Source: CAZDBA01 sp964503615
GTDB lineage: Bacteria > Planctomycetota > Planctomycetia > Pirellulales > Pirellulaceae
NCBI GenBank assembly: GCA_964503615.1
Contig: CAZDBA010000082.1
Coordinates: 1 to 22,151, forward strand
Length of the DNA: 22,151 bases
Reading direction: 5' to 3'
The position numbers were made by a program, and so were the translations under genes. Positions 1 through 7,968 of this stretch are shown here, in pieces (positions within the stretch are counted from its first letter, which is position 1; each line of letters opens with the position of its first letter). Below the pieces are notes generated by a model that was not told the DNA's origin, made no database searches, and saw only the letters and a list, made by a program, of their open reading frames with translations.

Positions 1-1768
1 CGGCAGGGAACTGAGCCTCGAATTGCTCTTTGTTCTGATGCGGGTAGCCCCATTGGGCAAATGGCATCGCGCCGCTGTCGTACCAACAGTCGATCACTTC
101 CGAAACCCGCTTCATCCGTGCACCTTCGTGGAACGGCGAGTCATAAGTGATCGCGTCGATGTACGGCTTGTGAACCTGAAGATCGTCGCAGAGTTCCGGA
201 TTGGCTTCCTTGGCATTCGTCCAAACCTCAGCTCCGGTCACACCGGGCTTGGCCAACAGTTCGTCATAAGCCCCGATCGCTTCCATCTTGCCCGTTTCTT
301 GGCAAACCCAGATCGGCAACGGTGTGCCCCAGAACCGCTCGCGAGAAAGAGCCCAATCCACATTCGATTCGAGGAAGTTTCCGAACCGGCCGTCTTTGAT
401 GTGCTCAGGCAACCAGTTGATCTGCTGGTTGTTCGCCAACATCTCGTCTTTGAACTGAGTGGTCCGTACGAACCAACCTTCACGCGGATATTGGATCAGC
501 GGATCGTCCGAGGCTCGCCAGCAAAACGGATAATCGTGGAGATATTGTTCCTGGAAGTACAGCAGCTTGCGTTCTTTGAGATCGCGAACGACCGGTTTGT
601 CAGCGTCTTTGACCCACATCCCTTCAAAGTCAGGAGCTTGTTCGGTAAAAGTCCCGTTGGGCGCTACGGGGCAAAACATCTTTGGCCCTTCGCCACTTTC
701 AAAGCGAGCTTGTTCCGCGACGAGCAGTTCATAGTCGACTTCACCGAACGCGGGCGCCTCGTGAACCGCACCACTACCGCTTTTGGTTGTGACAAAATCG
801 GCGCTGGTAATACGCCAGTACAAATGTTGTTGGCCACCCTCACGAAGATTGCCTTGGGCTTCGCCATGCTCTTTGTAAAAGTAATCAAAGGGCGGCTTAT
901 AACGCTGACCAACCAACTCGGAACCTTTGCAAGTCGATTTGACGGTCAGTTCTCTCTTGAGCTTTTCGGCGACTTTCTCGACCAACTCCGCCGCCAACAC
1001 GATATTCGTATCCAGTTCCGCGTCGTACACCGTCGCGTATTCGATTTCATTGTGGACTGCGGCAAATTGATTCGTTGGCAACGTCCATGGCGTCGTCGTC
1101 CAAACAAGCAAGCTCGTGTTCTCCTGTTCGAGCAAAGGGAACAAGACGAACACGCTGGGGTCAGCAACCTCTCGGTATCCCTCGCCAACTTCGCCGCTAC
1201 TGAGAGCAGTACCGCCCTGAGCCCACCACCAGATGATCTTGTGGCCTTGGTACAGCAAGTCGCGATCGAACAAGTTCTTCAGGGACCACCAAACCGATTC
1301 AACGTAGCTCTTGTGATAAGTCACATAGGCTTCGTCCAATTTGACCCAGAACCCAAGCCGCTCGGTCAGTCGCTCCCACTCTTGCATGTACTTCCACACG
1401 CTTTGTTGGCAGCGGTGGATAAACGGCTCGACACCGAACTCCTGGATTTCGTCTTTGGAGTGGATGCCCATCGCTTTGCAGACTTCCGTTTCGACGGGTA
1501 GGCCGTGGGTATCCCAGCCGGCCTTTCGCTCACAATAGAAACCCTTCATCGTTTTGTAGCGAGGAAAGAGGTCTTTGATCGCGCGGGTCAAACAGTGCCC
1601 GGGATGGGGCAAACCGTTCGCAGTGGGAGGGCCTTCGAAAAAGACGTAGCGAGGTCCATCAGTTCGCTGGGCAAGCGATTGATCGTAAATGCACTGGTCG
1701 CTCCAAAACTGAAGAACTTGTTCCTCTAGCTCGGGAAAACTAACGTTGCTGCTGACCGGTTGAAACAT
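1..1768 (-). CDS. ileS: Isoleucyl-tRNA synthetase, N-terminal part (3' end beyond window)
   Basis: Class Ia aminoacyl-tRNA synthetase that charges tRNA-Ile in the cytoplasm. The minus strand is open from the ATG at 1768-1766 to the window edge, giving 589 codons with no stop. Visible motifs: the HIGH-type signature as HPGH (residues 55-58, within GLPHPGH), GWDTHGLPVE (84-93), the editing-domain segment WTTTPWTLPTN (223-233), and near the edge the CWYDSGAMPFAQW stretch preceding the second half of the catalytic domain. The KMSKS loop and anticodon-binding domain lie outside. The motif spellings resemble the eukaryotic-like (type 2) IleRS class; that assignment is inference. The segment usually containing a Cys pair before GTALS reads WWAQGGTALSSGEV, without Cys. 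No strong Shine-Dalgarno precedes the ATG. It lies 187 bp downstream of the acidic-protein gene but has its own promoter-like sequence. A long open frame antisense to it (23-1501, plus) is a shadow. Confidence 0.95.
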   Translation of the reverse strand, partial: MFQPVSSNVSFPELEEQVLQFWSDQCIYDQSLAQRTDGPRYVFFEGPPTANGLPHPGHCLTRAIKDLFPRYKTMKGFYCERKAGWDTHGLPVETEVCKAMGIHSKDEIQEFGVEPFIHRCQQSVWKYMQEWERLTERLGFWVKLDEAYVTYHKSYVESVWWSLKNLFDRDLLYQGHKIIWWWAQGGTALSSGEVGEGYREVADPSVFVLFPLLEQENTSLLVWTTTPWTLPTNQFAAVHNEIEYATVYDAELDTNIVLAAELVEKVAEKLKRELTVKSTCKGSELVGQRYKPPFDYFYKEHGEAQGNLREGGQQHLYWRITSADFVTTKSGSGAVHEAPAFGEVDYELLVAEQARFESGEGPKMFCPVAPNGTFTEQAPDFEGMWVKDADKPVVRDLKERKLLYFQEQYLHDYPFCWRASDDPLIQYPREGWFVRTTQFKDEMLANNQQINWLPEHIKDGRFGNFLESNVDWALSRERFWGTPLPIWVCQETGKMEAIGAYDELLAKPGVTGAEVWTNAKEANPELCDDLQVHKPYIDAITYDSPFHEGARMKRVSEVIDCWYDSGAMPFAQWGYPHQNKEQFEAQFPA

Positions 1769-1790
1769 CGAAAAGCCCTTGGCAAAAACT

Positions 1791-1806
1791 AACACTTGCA
1801 AGCGTT
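1791..1806. repeat. Imperfect palindrome at the predicted ileS start site
   Basis: AACACTTGCAAGCGTT is a 16-bp dyad with one mismatched pair around the core CTTGCAAG. It abuts the candidate -10 box and covers the expected transcription start, a position typical of a repressor operator. No known regulator is recognised. Confidence 0.4.
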
Positions 1807-1807
1807 A

Positions 1808-1836
1808 AATATCGCCGAATGACCCGTTTCTGTAAA
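1808..1836 (-). promoter_or_regulatory. Candidate sigma70-type promoter of ileS
   Basis: On the minus strand TTTACA (1836-1831, five of six to TTGACA) is separated by 17 bp from GATATT (1813-1808, four of six to TATAAT). This would start transcription near 1800 and give a leader of roughly 30-35 nt before the ileS ATG. It is supported by consensus match and position only. Confidence 0.45.
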
Positions 1837-1897
1837 TGCACATGCGTGCATTGAGCTTTGATTCTTTGAGGGAAGGAAGCCGGGATGTTGAGGGCAG

Positions 1898-1940
1898 GGC
1901 AGTGACCAGGCTCGAACCGCCCGTGTTCCGGTCACCTGCC
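1898..1940 (-). terminator. Hairpin after the acidic-protein gene
   Basis: GGCAGTGACC (1898-1907) and GGTCACCTGCC (1930-1940) pair over 10 bp with one bulged base and a 22-nt loop. The hairpin starts about 15 nt after the minus-strand stop of the acidic protein. There is no T-run behind it, so it may be a Rho-assisted terminator or an mRNA-stabilising structure. Confidence 0.35.
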
Positions 1941-1955
1941 AAGCTGGATGATCGT

Positions 1956-2381
1956 TTACTTCTTCTTTTTGGGTTCAGGGTCTTCCAAGTGTCCAAATTC
2001 CTTGGTGAACTCTACCCCGTATTTGTCGTCCTCAAGATCGTATTCGCCTTCGATCTCTTCTTCAAAATCGTCGTCAAAGTCGTCATCAAAGTCGTCTTCA
2101 TCGAACTCGTCGACGATCGGCTCTTCCTCAACAACTTCAGCCGCGTCCAATAACGTGTCTTCCATTGTGGCTTCATTGGACGAAGAGGCCGGAGATTCCG
2201 AAGGCGCCGGAGATTCTGAAGACGCTGGAGACGCCGTTTCAGATACAGGAACTTCGACTTCAGCACCTGAATCGACTTCGGGGGTTGTTGAACCGATTTC
2301 TTCAGGAGAGGATGCTAACGCATTCTCCGCATTGGGGGACTCTTGTGAATCCGAATTATCCGATACGGGCTGGTCTGCCAT
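1956..2381 (-). CDS. Small, highly acidic, probably disordered protein of unknown function
   Basis: This 141-residue protein has no fold I recognise. Residues 1-75 are rich in Ser, Pro, Glu and Ala, with repeats of the type SPAPSESPASS. Residues 82-118 are almost entirely acidic, with Phe-spaced clusters (FDEDDFDDDFDDDFEEE). After a short conserved-looking segment (KYGVEFTKEFGHLEDPEP) it ends in KKKK. There is no signal peptide or membrane segment, so it is probably cytoplasmic. An AAGG element about 8 nt before the ATG could be a ribosome binding site, and a promoter-like sequence lies upstream. Coding is supported by the biased but coherent amino-acid composition, the site and the downstream hairpin. 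It precedes ileS on the same strand. The acidic tail recalls the RNA polymerase delta subunit, but no delta N-terminal domain is visible, so I do not name it. Confidence 0.75.
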   Translation of the reverse strand: MADQPVSDNSDSQESPNAENALASSPEEIGSTTPEVDSGAEVEVPVSETASPASSESPAPSESPASSSNEATMEDTLLDAAEVVEEEPIVDEFDEDDFDDDFDDDFEEEIEGEYDLEDDKYGVEFTKEFGHLEDPEPKKKK

Positions 2382-2689
2382 CGTTGTTACCTTTTACAAC
2401 TACCAATTAAACGTGTTTGCCAGTGGTAAAGGTATGTCGATTGAAAAAGAAGTCAAGCGACCAATTGGCTGAACGCCATTTTTGGTCCCGAATCGACTAA
2501 ATAGCATCGTTATGAACGATCCGTTTGAGCGCCCCTGACTTTTACAAAAGACCAAGGCAGTCAATTCTGCAAGGCAAGACTCAGGATCGGCTTGGAATCG
2601 ACATTTTGGCGGCGACAGAAACGCCCTTGAGGCCCTTGTAGACAAGACAGTTTTTGCCCTAGCAGGTTCAGCCCCAGCCACCATCGGGC
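2382..2689. other. 308-bp gap between argJ and the acidic-protein gene
   Basis: The stretch holds the candidate promoter of the acidic-protein gene at its left end. A 97-codon minus-strand frame starts at a GTG overlapping the argJ stop, but it has no recognisable product, so I treat most of this gap as non-coding. Confidence 0.5.
2429..2456 (-). promoter_or_regulatory. Candidate promoter of the acidic-protein gene
   Basis: Minus-strand TTGACT (2456-2451) lies 16 bp from TACCTT (2434-2429). The ATG follows about 48 bp downstream of the -10 box. The -35 match is good and the -10 match weak. Confidence 0.3.
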
Positions 2690-3919
2690 TCACGTCGTGT
2701 ATTCAGAATTGAATCGGACGTAGTCGACCGTCAAATCGCTTGTCCAGTGCTGGGAGCTTCCACCGCCTGCACCGACAACGAGGTCGATTTTCGTTTCAAA
2801 GTTCGCCGACATGCTGGCACTGACCTCTGGAGCATCGAATTTGGCAGGCTGTCCACGCTCAAATACGGTGAACCCATTTATACTGAGCGAGATGTGCTCG
2901 ATCACAACTTTGACATCCAAGATGCCGATCGCCGACACAATTCGCCCCCAATTTGGATCCGCACCTGTCACGGCAGTTTTGACCAAATTGCTACTGGCAA
3001 CCGTACGCGCGATTTTGTCTGCGACCAAGTCATCGCTTGCCCCATTTACGGTGATCGCAATCAGGTGAGTTGCGCCTTCGCCATCGGCAGGAATCATTTT
3101 TGCCAATTCGAGACAACACTCGTTCAACACCTTTGAGACTTGTGCGATCGCTTTTGAATCTTCTTCTCTGTCTTCTGTTGGCGGGCAAAGCAAAACCACC
3201 GCATCGTTTGTGCTTGTGTGTCCTTCGACGCTGATTCGGTTAAACGAATGATTCGCGGCTTTTGTTAAAACCTGCTGAGCCGTTTCCGCACCCATGGGAA
3301 AGTCGCAGGTAACCACACATAGCATCGTAGCCATACGCGGACCGATCATTCCCGCTCCCTTCGCCATAGCCGCCATTGAGTACGATGTTTCGCCGATGCT
3401 CAACTCGCGCGAGGTCGTCTTGCGCCCATTGTCCGAAGTACAAATTGCATCGGCGGCCAAAAGAAATGAAGCGCTATCGTTTTTCAAAAGCCCGGCAGCT
3501 GTATTGATTCCAGACTCCAGTTTTTCCATCGGCAACTGAACGCCAATGATCCCAGTAGACAGCACCAAGACATCGGTTTCCTGAGTCTTTGATTGGCCGT
3601 CAGCTTCCGCACAAGCCATCGCAGTTCGGGCTGCTGTCCGCTTTACATTTTGCTCACCCGTTTCGCCAGTACACGCATTGGCATTGCCCGAATTGATAAC
3701 GACCGCCTTGGCAGTTCCGGGTGTGACGGCGATATTCCAATCGATACAAGCCGCCCGCACTATGTTTTGCGTGTAGACTCCCGCGGCATTGCAAGGCTGG
3801 TCGCTAACGATCAAAGCCAAATCGGGATCGCCGCTTTCTTTAATACCACAAGCCGTTCCTGCGTAACGAAAACCTTGTGGGAGGTGTGGGAGCGAAGTTT
3901 TCTCACCGGAAGAATTCAT
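2690..3919 (-). CDS. argJ: Glutamate N-acetyltransferase / ornithine acetyltransferase
   Basis: ArgJ transfers acetyl from N-acetylornithine to glutamate, recycling the acetyl group in arginine biosynthesis; some members also use acetyl-CoA. The 409 residues match the usual family length. The self-cleavage site that splits the precursor into alpha and beta chains is visible as KGAGMIGPRMATML, with Thr198 as predicted new N-terminus and nucleophile. The oxyanion segment STGIIG (121-126), SFNRISVEGHTSTNDA, GADPNWGRI and the C-terminal acidic-aromatic end (EYTT) are all present. The ATG has no clear Shine-Dalgarno. It lies 148 bp downstream of argC on the same strand, and together they cover two steps of the acetyl cycle. 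Whether it is mono- or bifunctional cannot be read from the sequence. Confidence 0.96.
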   Translation of the reverse strand: MNSSGEKTSLPHLPQGFRYAGTACGIKESGDPDLALIVSDQPCNAAGVYTQNIVRAACIDWNIAVTPGTAKAVVINSGNANACTGETGEQNVKRTAARTAMACAEADGQSKTQETDVLVLSTGIIGVQLPMEKLESGINTAAGLLKNDSASFLLAADAICTSDNGRKTTSRELSIGETSYSMAAMAKGAGMIGPRMATMLCVVTCDFPMGAETAQQVLTKAANHSFNRISVEGHTSTNDAVVLLCPPTEDREEDSKAIAQVSKVLNECCLELAKMIPADGEGATHLIAITVNGASDDLVADKIARTVASSNLVKTAVTGADPNWGRIVSAIGILDVKVVIEHISLSINGFTVFERGQPAKFDAPEVSASMSANFETKIDLVVGAGGGSSQHWTSDLTVDYVRFNSEYTT

Positions 3920-4031
3920 AAGGATTACAGTCGTATTTGGAGTTTCTAAAACAGGCTTGTGTGCTGGCTAATCAGCGAAGGAAGAACAGGAAAGAGTTTG
4001 GAAAGGACAACAGGTTCACTACGAAACAATT

Positions 4032-4069
4032 GTTCCTTTTTCCAGGAACCAGTAAAGTTGAACCAACTT
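4032..4069 (-). terminator. Two small tandem hairpins at the end of argC
   Basis: AAGTTG/CAACTT (4055-4069, 3-nt loop) overlaps the argC stop codon, and GTTCCT/AGGAAC (4032-4049, 6-nt loop) follows directly. Each stem is 6 bp and perfect. No long T-run follows, so this may be a weak terminator or a processing signal between argC and argJ. Confidence 0.3.
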
Positions 4070-5087
4070 AAATCAGTGAGGTTGTTTCTTCATGGCCCAA
4101 CATCAAATTGAAATTCTGAACTGCTGCACCAGAAGCCCCTTTGACCAGATTGTCGATGGCCGAGGTGATTACGATCCGCCCCCGGTTTAAATGGATGGAG
4201 ATGTCACAAAAATTGGAGTTGGTCACGTTGGCCGTCGAGGGGGTCGTATCGGTGATTCGAACAAACGAACTGTCGTGATAAAAATCTGACAGGCACTGTT
4301 GTAATGTTTCGATTGCAGTTTGGGCTGGACCGGCTGTTGGCCGGACGTAGATCGTCGAAAGTATCCCTCGTGTCATTGGGATCAGATGCGGGGTAAAGAT
4401 CACTTCGGTGCTGCTTCCACAGAAGCGGTTGAGGATCTGGTCAATTTCTGGAGCGTGTCGATGGGAGCCAATCGCGTAGGCGGAGACCGTGTCGTTAACT
4501 TCGGGAAAGTGCAAATGGGCTTTGGGCTTTCTCCCCGCACCTGAAATTCCTGTCTTTGCATCGATCACGATGTCGTCGGGAGAGATTAAGTCGTTTTTCA
4601 AAAGTGGTGCCAGCGGCAAAATACTACTGGTAGGAAAGCAACCTGGGTTGGCAACCAGATTCGAGTTTTCAATATCGGATCGGAACAACTCAGGTAGACC
4701 ATAAGCCGTTTTGCCAACTCGCTCAGGTTCTGCGTGCTGAGATTTGTACCATTGGTTGTAGGTCTCGATATCGTTCAGTCGATAGTCGGCACTGAAATCA
4801 ACGACTTTGACTCCTTTGTCCAACAACTGGCGCACGATCGGCGACGCGGCGGCATGCGGTAGGCAACTGAACGCAAAATCAACATTCTTGCAGAAATCGT
4901 CACAATCAAATTCGACCAAGCTAAGATCCAACCGCCCCTGAAGGGCACGATGGCAAACACCAATTGGCATCCCATGGTCACCGCGAGATGTCATCCGAGT
5001 AAAATTAACATCGGGATGGTGCAAAAGGATTTTGATCAATTCCAGAGCGGTGTAGCCTGTCGCTCCGAGAATCCCTACGTTCGTCAT
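4068..5087 (-). CDS. argC: N-acetyl-gamma-glutamyl-phosphate reductase
   Basis: ArgC reduces N-acetylglutamyl phosphate to the semialdehyde with NADPH, the third step of arginine biosynthesis. The 339 residues fit the type 1 family. Visible features are the Rossmann motif GILGATGYTALEL (5-17), the NPGCFPT active site with Cys150, the GSHRHAPEI segment with catalytic His211, and a C-terminal KGASGAAVQNFN motif. The frame stays open four codons further to a TTG, but the ATG at 5087 is preferred because it places the Rossmann strand directly at the N-terminus, as in relatives, and has a GGGAAA element just upstream. argJ follows 148 bp downstream and the kinase-like gene ends 99 bp upstream. The other acetyl-cycle genes (argB, argD) are not in the window. 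Confidence 0.96.
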   Translation of the reverse strand: MTNVGILGATGYTALELIKILLHHPDVNFTRMTSRGDHGMPIGVCHRALQGRLDLSLVEFDCDDFCKNVDFAFSCLPHAAASPIVRQLLDKGVKVVDFSADYRLNDIETYNQWYKSQHAEPERVGKTAYGLPELFRSDIENSNLVANPGCFPTSSILPLAPLLKNDLISPDDIVIDAKTGISGAGRKPKAHLHFPEVNDTVSAYAIGSHRHAPEIDQILNRFCGSSTEVIFTPHLIPMTRGILSTIYVRPTAGPAQTAIETLQQCLSDFYHDSSFVRITDTTPSTANVTNSNFCDISIHLNRGRIVITSAIDNLVKGASGAAVQNFNLMLGHEETTSLI

Positions 5088-5186
5088 CTTGTTTCCCAAA
5101 AGGCGTTAATAAAAGGCAGGCGTACTGCTTTGAGAGAACTGAAAGCCGCAGACACTGGCCATTCAAGCAGGTTCGCCAAGGGCAGC

Positions 5187-7667
5187 TTACTCAGTTACAG
5201 CAGCTGTCTTTGCGATGATAACGCGGCGACCGTCTAACTCATAGTAGACCGTCACAGGAAACTCTCCTCCATGGAGGCGATTGGACAGCAAGTCACGAAT
5301 CTCGCCGGCGATTGTAGCGTTTTCTCCGATCGCTTCGAAATGGTTAGCGGCCTGTTTGGCAAACTCGCCGGTTTGCTTTTTTTGGCCTCTGGGAGCATTG
5401 GCCTTCAGAATCTCCGCCTGCTGTTTTTGTTGGAAGGCCACTTCTCGCGCACCTTGCAGGTCGTTGAACAGCCCAACCGCATCTTCGTGAGAATTCAACT
5501 GGACCGCGTCCGTATCCATGCCCCGAGCAAAAACCGAAAGCGCAAACTGGATCTTGGATTTTACAATCGGTTGAAAAACAACCGAAAGATACTGGTGCGG
5601 TGTGTCTTGAGCAAAATAGATTGGCAAAGCACTAAACTGCTCGTCGAATTCATGAATTGAATCCATCGGGCCTTGTTCCAGAAAAGCATCAGGCCAACTC
5701 GCCGGCTTGCCCACTTCGATTCGGATTGCGCTAGCGTTCGGAGGAAATTTTGCGGCTGCGGTCACTTTTGAATTGTACTTGGCTTCGGTCAACGAAATCG
5801 CTGAGATCTCCGTTGGTTGCCTCAAGCTAATCGTTTTGTTCTGGCCATTGGCTGAAACGGATAACAGGCAGTTTCGAATAAAGTTCGCTTTTGATTTTGC
5901 GGCCACCTCTTCGGCCCAAGTAAAAGTCAAATTGGGGGCCACGAATTTGAACTGGCCTACAACAGTCGGGTCTGAACTTGACCTGGCTTTAAACAGTGTG
6001 TCCCAAGTTTCCACATCAACGTTTTGTAATTCGATCTCACCCTTGCCAGTCTTGAAACAAATCGGCGACGAAATAATCTTCAAGTTCAATGATTCAGGCT
6101 CAGCCACCAGTTCTCCAACAATGAACTCTTGCTTATTCTCGCTGAGAGGAAAATCAATATCTGCCAGCGAGCTCAAAGGATTGACAGCCTTCGGTTCGGG
6201 CTCTGTCTCTGGTTCGGGTTTTGGTTCCGGCTTGGGGCTAATATTTGGCTGAGGAGCAACGGGTGGTGGCGCAGGAACTGGCTCAGGCAACCGATTTCCT
6301 TTAGGTGTTTCTGGATTAGAGCTATGTGTTGTCTTCGAATTAGGAGATTCTGTTTTCACTCCCTCCTCTTCATCAGGGAGCCCCTGAGCTCTCCTGAGCG
6401 CGGCGTGTATATCCGCGTTTTTCGGATCAAACTTCTCACGGCTTGGACGGTAATTGTTTTCTACATTCTTATTTGAAGCAATCGAAGTATTTGAAGCCTT
6501 CGAAGTCGATGCTTCATTTGTTTTCTCTGCAACCTGTTTATCTTTCGAACCGCTAAACGCTCCTCCCAGCCAAAGGCCGCCTACCAAAAGGGCCAATGCG
6601 CCACACGAAATCGCGCTGATCATACCGGGCAGTTTGTACCAAGGCGTTGCACCCTGATCAGAGTTGATGTCCGACGAACTGCCCTCAGAATGAGAAGGGG
6701 AATTCGAAGCCTTGCTCGTTCGGCTTGGCACAGGTGAACCAACGTTAGCAACCGTTGCCGGCTGCGCAGCTTGTGAAGCTGGAACCGCTTCGGTCTCTGC
6801 GAGCACGGGGATGTTAGGCATGGTCCAAGTCGCCATGACTTCTGAGGTCTTTTGAATCGCATTCTGATAGGTATCAAGTGGATTCGATTCCAGCTCACCC
6901 AATAATGACTTGAGCCATGCGTATTCGCGCTGCTCATCATCGGGCAAGAATTCAAATCTTGACTTGAGCACTTTGGAAAACGCAACAAAATCCTCTTGGG
7001 GCAGCGGCAGATTCTCGCCCTTCAGCTTACGACGAAGCACTGAAACTCCCGAGCCAACGATTTTGAAGTCGCCATTATCCAAAGCAAAAATATTTGATTC
7101 GCTGATCTCGCCATGAAGAATGCCATGCGATTGGGCAAATCCAATACCCTGCAAAATTTGATTTGTACAACGAACCAGAGATCGAGAATCCATCACCGTC
7201 TCAACCAAAGAAACTCCGTCTAGGAATTCGGTCACCACAAAGAAGCGACTCGTGTGTTCGTCAACGTCGTGCACATCGACCAAGTAGGGGTGATCGACTT
7301 CGGCAATCCTGCCCACATGAGCAACGAAAAACTCTCGCAGCGCTGAATCTGACGAAACGGTCTTCGGTAGCAGTTGCAGGATAACCGGGCGATCAAGCGA
7401 CTCATGCCGCGCTTCGAAACGATCCCCCAACTCGTCTTGCGTAATTCGGTTGGTAAGGATGTAATTGTCCAAGCGGAGATTGGACCGCCCTGTAAGCAAG
7501 AATTTAGCTTGCCAAGAAGTCAACAAACGTTTTTTGACCAGATAGACCGCAAAGTCTTTAGCAGAATTCGAGCTGGATTTTTTGACCGCGTCGGCAAGTT
7601 TCTCTTCCGACAGAACCTTGCTGGCTTCGATGCATTTAACTAATTCTGCTTTCGATCCCAACGGCAT
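5187..7667 (-). CDS. Membrane-anchored Ser/Thr kinase-like protein, probable pseudokinase
   Basis: This 826-residue protein has the order N-terminal helical domain (1-60, ending SWQAKFLLTG), kinase-like domain (about 68-285), low-complexity linker, one membrane segment (about 349-370), Pro/Glu-rich linker with PEPKPEPETEPEPK repeats, and about 300 residues with no domain I recognise. The N-terminal lead-in is typical of planctomycetal kinases. The kinase core is degenerate: the glycine loop is not glycine-rich, the beta3 Lys is Gln98 (VILQLL), HRD is H185-G186-E187, and DFG is G205-S206-G207. Only Asn192 of the catalytic loop remains. It is therefore probably inactive and may act as a scaffold or sensor across the membrane. 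The ATG at 7667 is chosen because an upstream TTG (7736) lies upstream of the predicted transcription start. It is not obviously linked to the downstream arg genes. Confidence 0.88.
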   Translation of the reverse strand: MPLGSKAELVKCIEASKVLSEEKLADAVKKSSSNSAKDFAVYLVKKRLLTSWQAKFLLTGRSNLRLDNYILTNRITQDELGDRFEARHESLDRPVILQLLPKTVSSDSALREFFVAHVGRIAEVDHPYLVDVHDVDEHTSRFFVVTEFLDGVSLVETVMDSRSLVRCTNQILQGIGFAQSHGILHGEISESNIFALDNGDFKIVGSGVSVLRRKLKGENLPLPQEDFVAFSKVLKSRFEFLPDDEQREYAWLKSLLGELESNPLDTYQNAIQKTSEVMATWTMPNIPVLAETEAVPASQAAQPATVANVGSPVPSRTSKASNSPSHSEGSSSDINSDQGATPWYKLPGMISAISCGALALLVGGLWLGGAFSGSKDKQVAEKTNEASTSKASNTSIASNKNVENNYRPSREKFDPKNADIHAALRRAQGLPDEEEGVKTESPNSKTTHSSNPETPKGNRLPEPVPAPPPVAPQPNISPKPEPKPEPETEPEPKAVNPLSSLADIDFPLSENKQEFIVGELVAEPESLNLKIISSPICFKTGKGEIELQNVDVETWDTLFKARSSSDPTVVGQFKFVAPNLTFTWAEEVAAKSKANFIRNCLLSVSANGQNKTISLRQPTEISAISLTEAKYNSKVTAAAKFPPNASAIRIEVGKPASWPDAFLEQGPMDSIHEFDEQFSALPIYFAQDTPHQYLSVVFQPIVKSKIQFALSVFARGMDTDAVQLNSHEDAVGLFNDLQGAREVAFQQKQQAEILKANAPRGQKKQTGEFAKQAANHFEAIGENATIAGEIRDLLSNRLHGGEFPVTVYYELDGRRVIIAKTAAVTE

Positions 7668-7968
7668 AATGCGTCCACTCTTGTTGAAAGCGATTAGGGC
7701 CCTGCCAGAGATTATAAACAGGCAATTTAATCGCAAAAAGAAAGTTCGAACTTAAATCCTGCTGCTCAATTTTCGCAGGAGCAAGCCGGATTTTCAATAG
7801 TCTACTGGTTAACAACCAGATAAAGTTGCCCCAGTTCAACCGCAAAAAAACGATTTAACCCAATCTTCTTTTCTTTCAGCATGCAAAGAAGGAAGAAAGG
7901 AACATTGGACTGAGGTTCATCTTCTCACAAAAATTTGATTGCGTGAGTACGACACTTCGACCAATTAC
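7668..7968. other. 301-bp gap between glycosyltransferase and kinase-like gene
   Basis: The gap contains the kinase-like gene promoter at its left end and a polypurine/polypyrimidine inverted repeat (TTCTTTTCTTT at 7866-7876 against AAAGAAGGAAGAA at 7885-7897, 8-nt loop). The repeat could be a weak terminator after the glycosyltransferase, but no T-run follows. No coding frame here looks real. Confidence 0.45.
7711..7739 (-). promoter_or_regulatory. Promoter of the kinase-like gene, consensus -10
   Basis: A perfect TATAAT (7716-7711, minus) lies 44 bp upstream of the ATG. At 17 bp spacing the -35 position reads TTTTTG (7739-7734), a poor match. The predicted leader is about 37 nt. This box supports the 7667 ATG over the TTG at 7736. 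Confidence 0.55.

Noticed and set aside
23..1501. A 492-codon plus-strand open frame, the longest at the left edge
   Set aside because: Its translation has no recognisable motif, and the opposite strand reads cleanly as isoleucyl-tRNA synthetase with signature motifs over the same bases; it is an antisense shadow.
1898..1940. tRNA-like fragment: GGTTCGAG within a hairpin on the minus strand
   Set aside because: The bases flanking TTCGA do not form a T-arm stem, and no anticodon or D-arm can be drawn around it.
1948..2472. Ser-rich plus-strand frame of 174 codons
   Set aside because: The Ser runs are the antisense of the Asp/Glu repeats in the minus-strand acidic protein; coherent promoter and ribosome binding signals are on the minus strand.
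2400..2693. A 97-codon minus-strand frame overlapping the argJ stop
   Set aside because: It starts with GTG, has no recognisable domain or ribosome binding site, and covers the promoter-like region of the acidic-protein gene.
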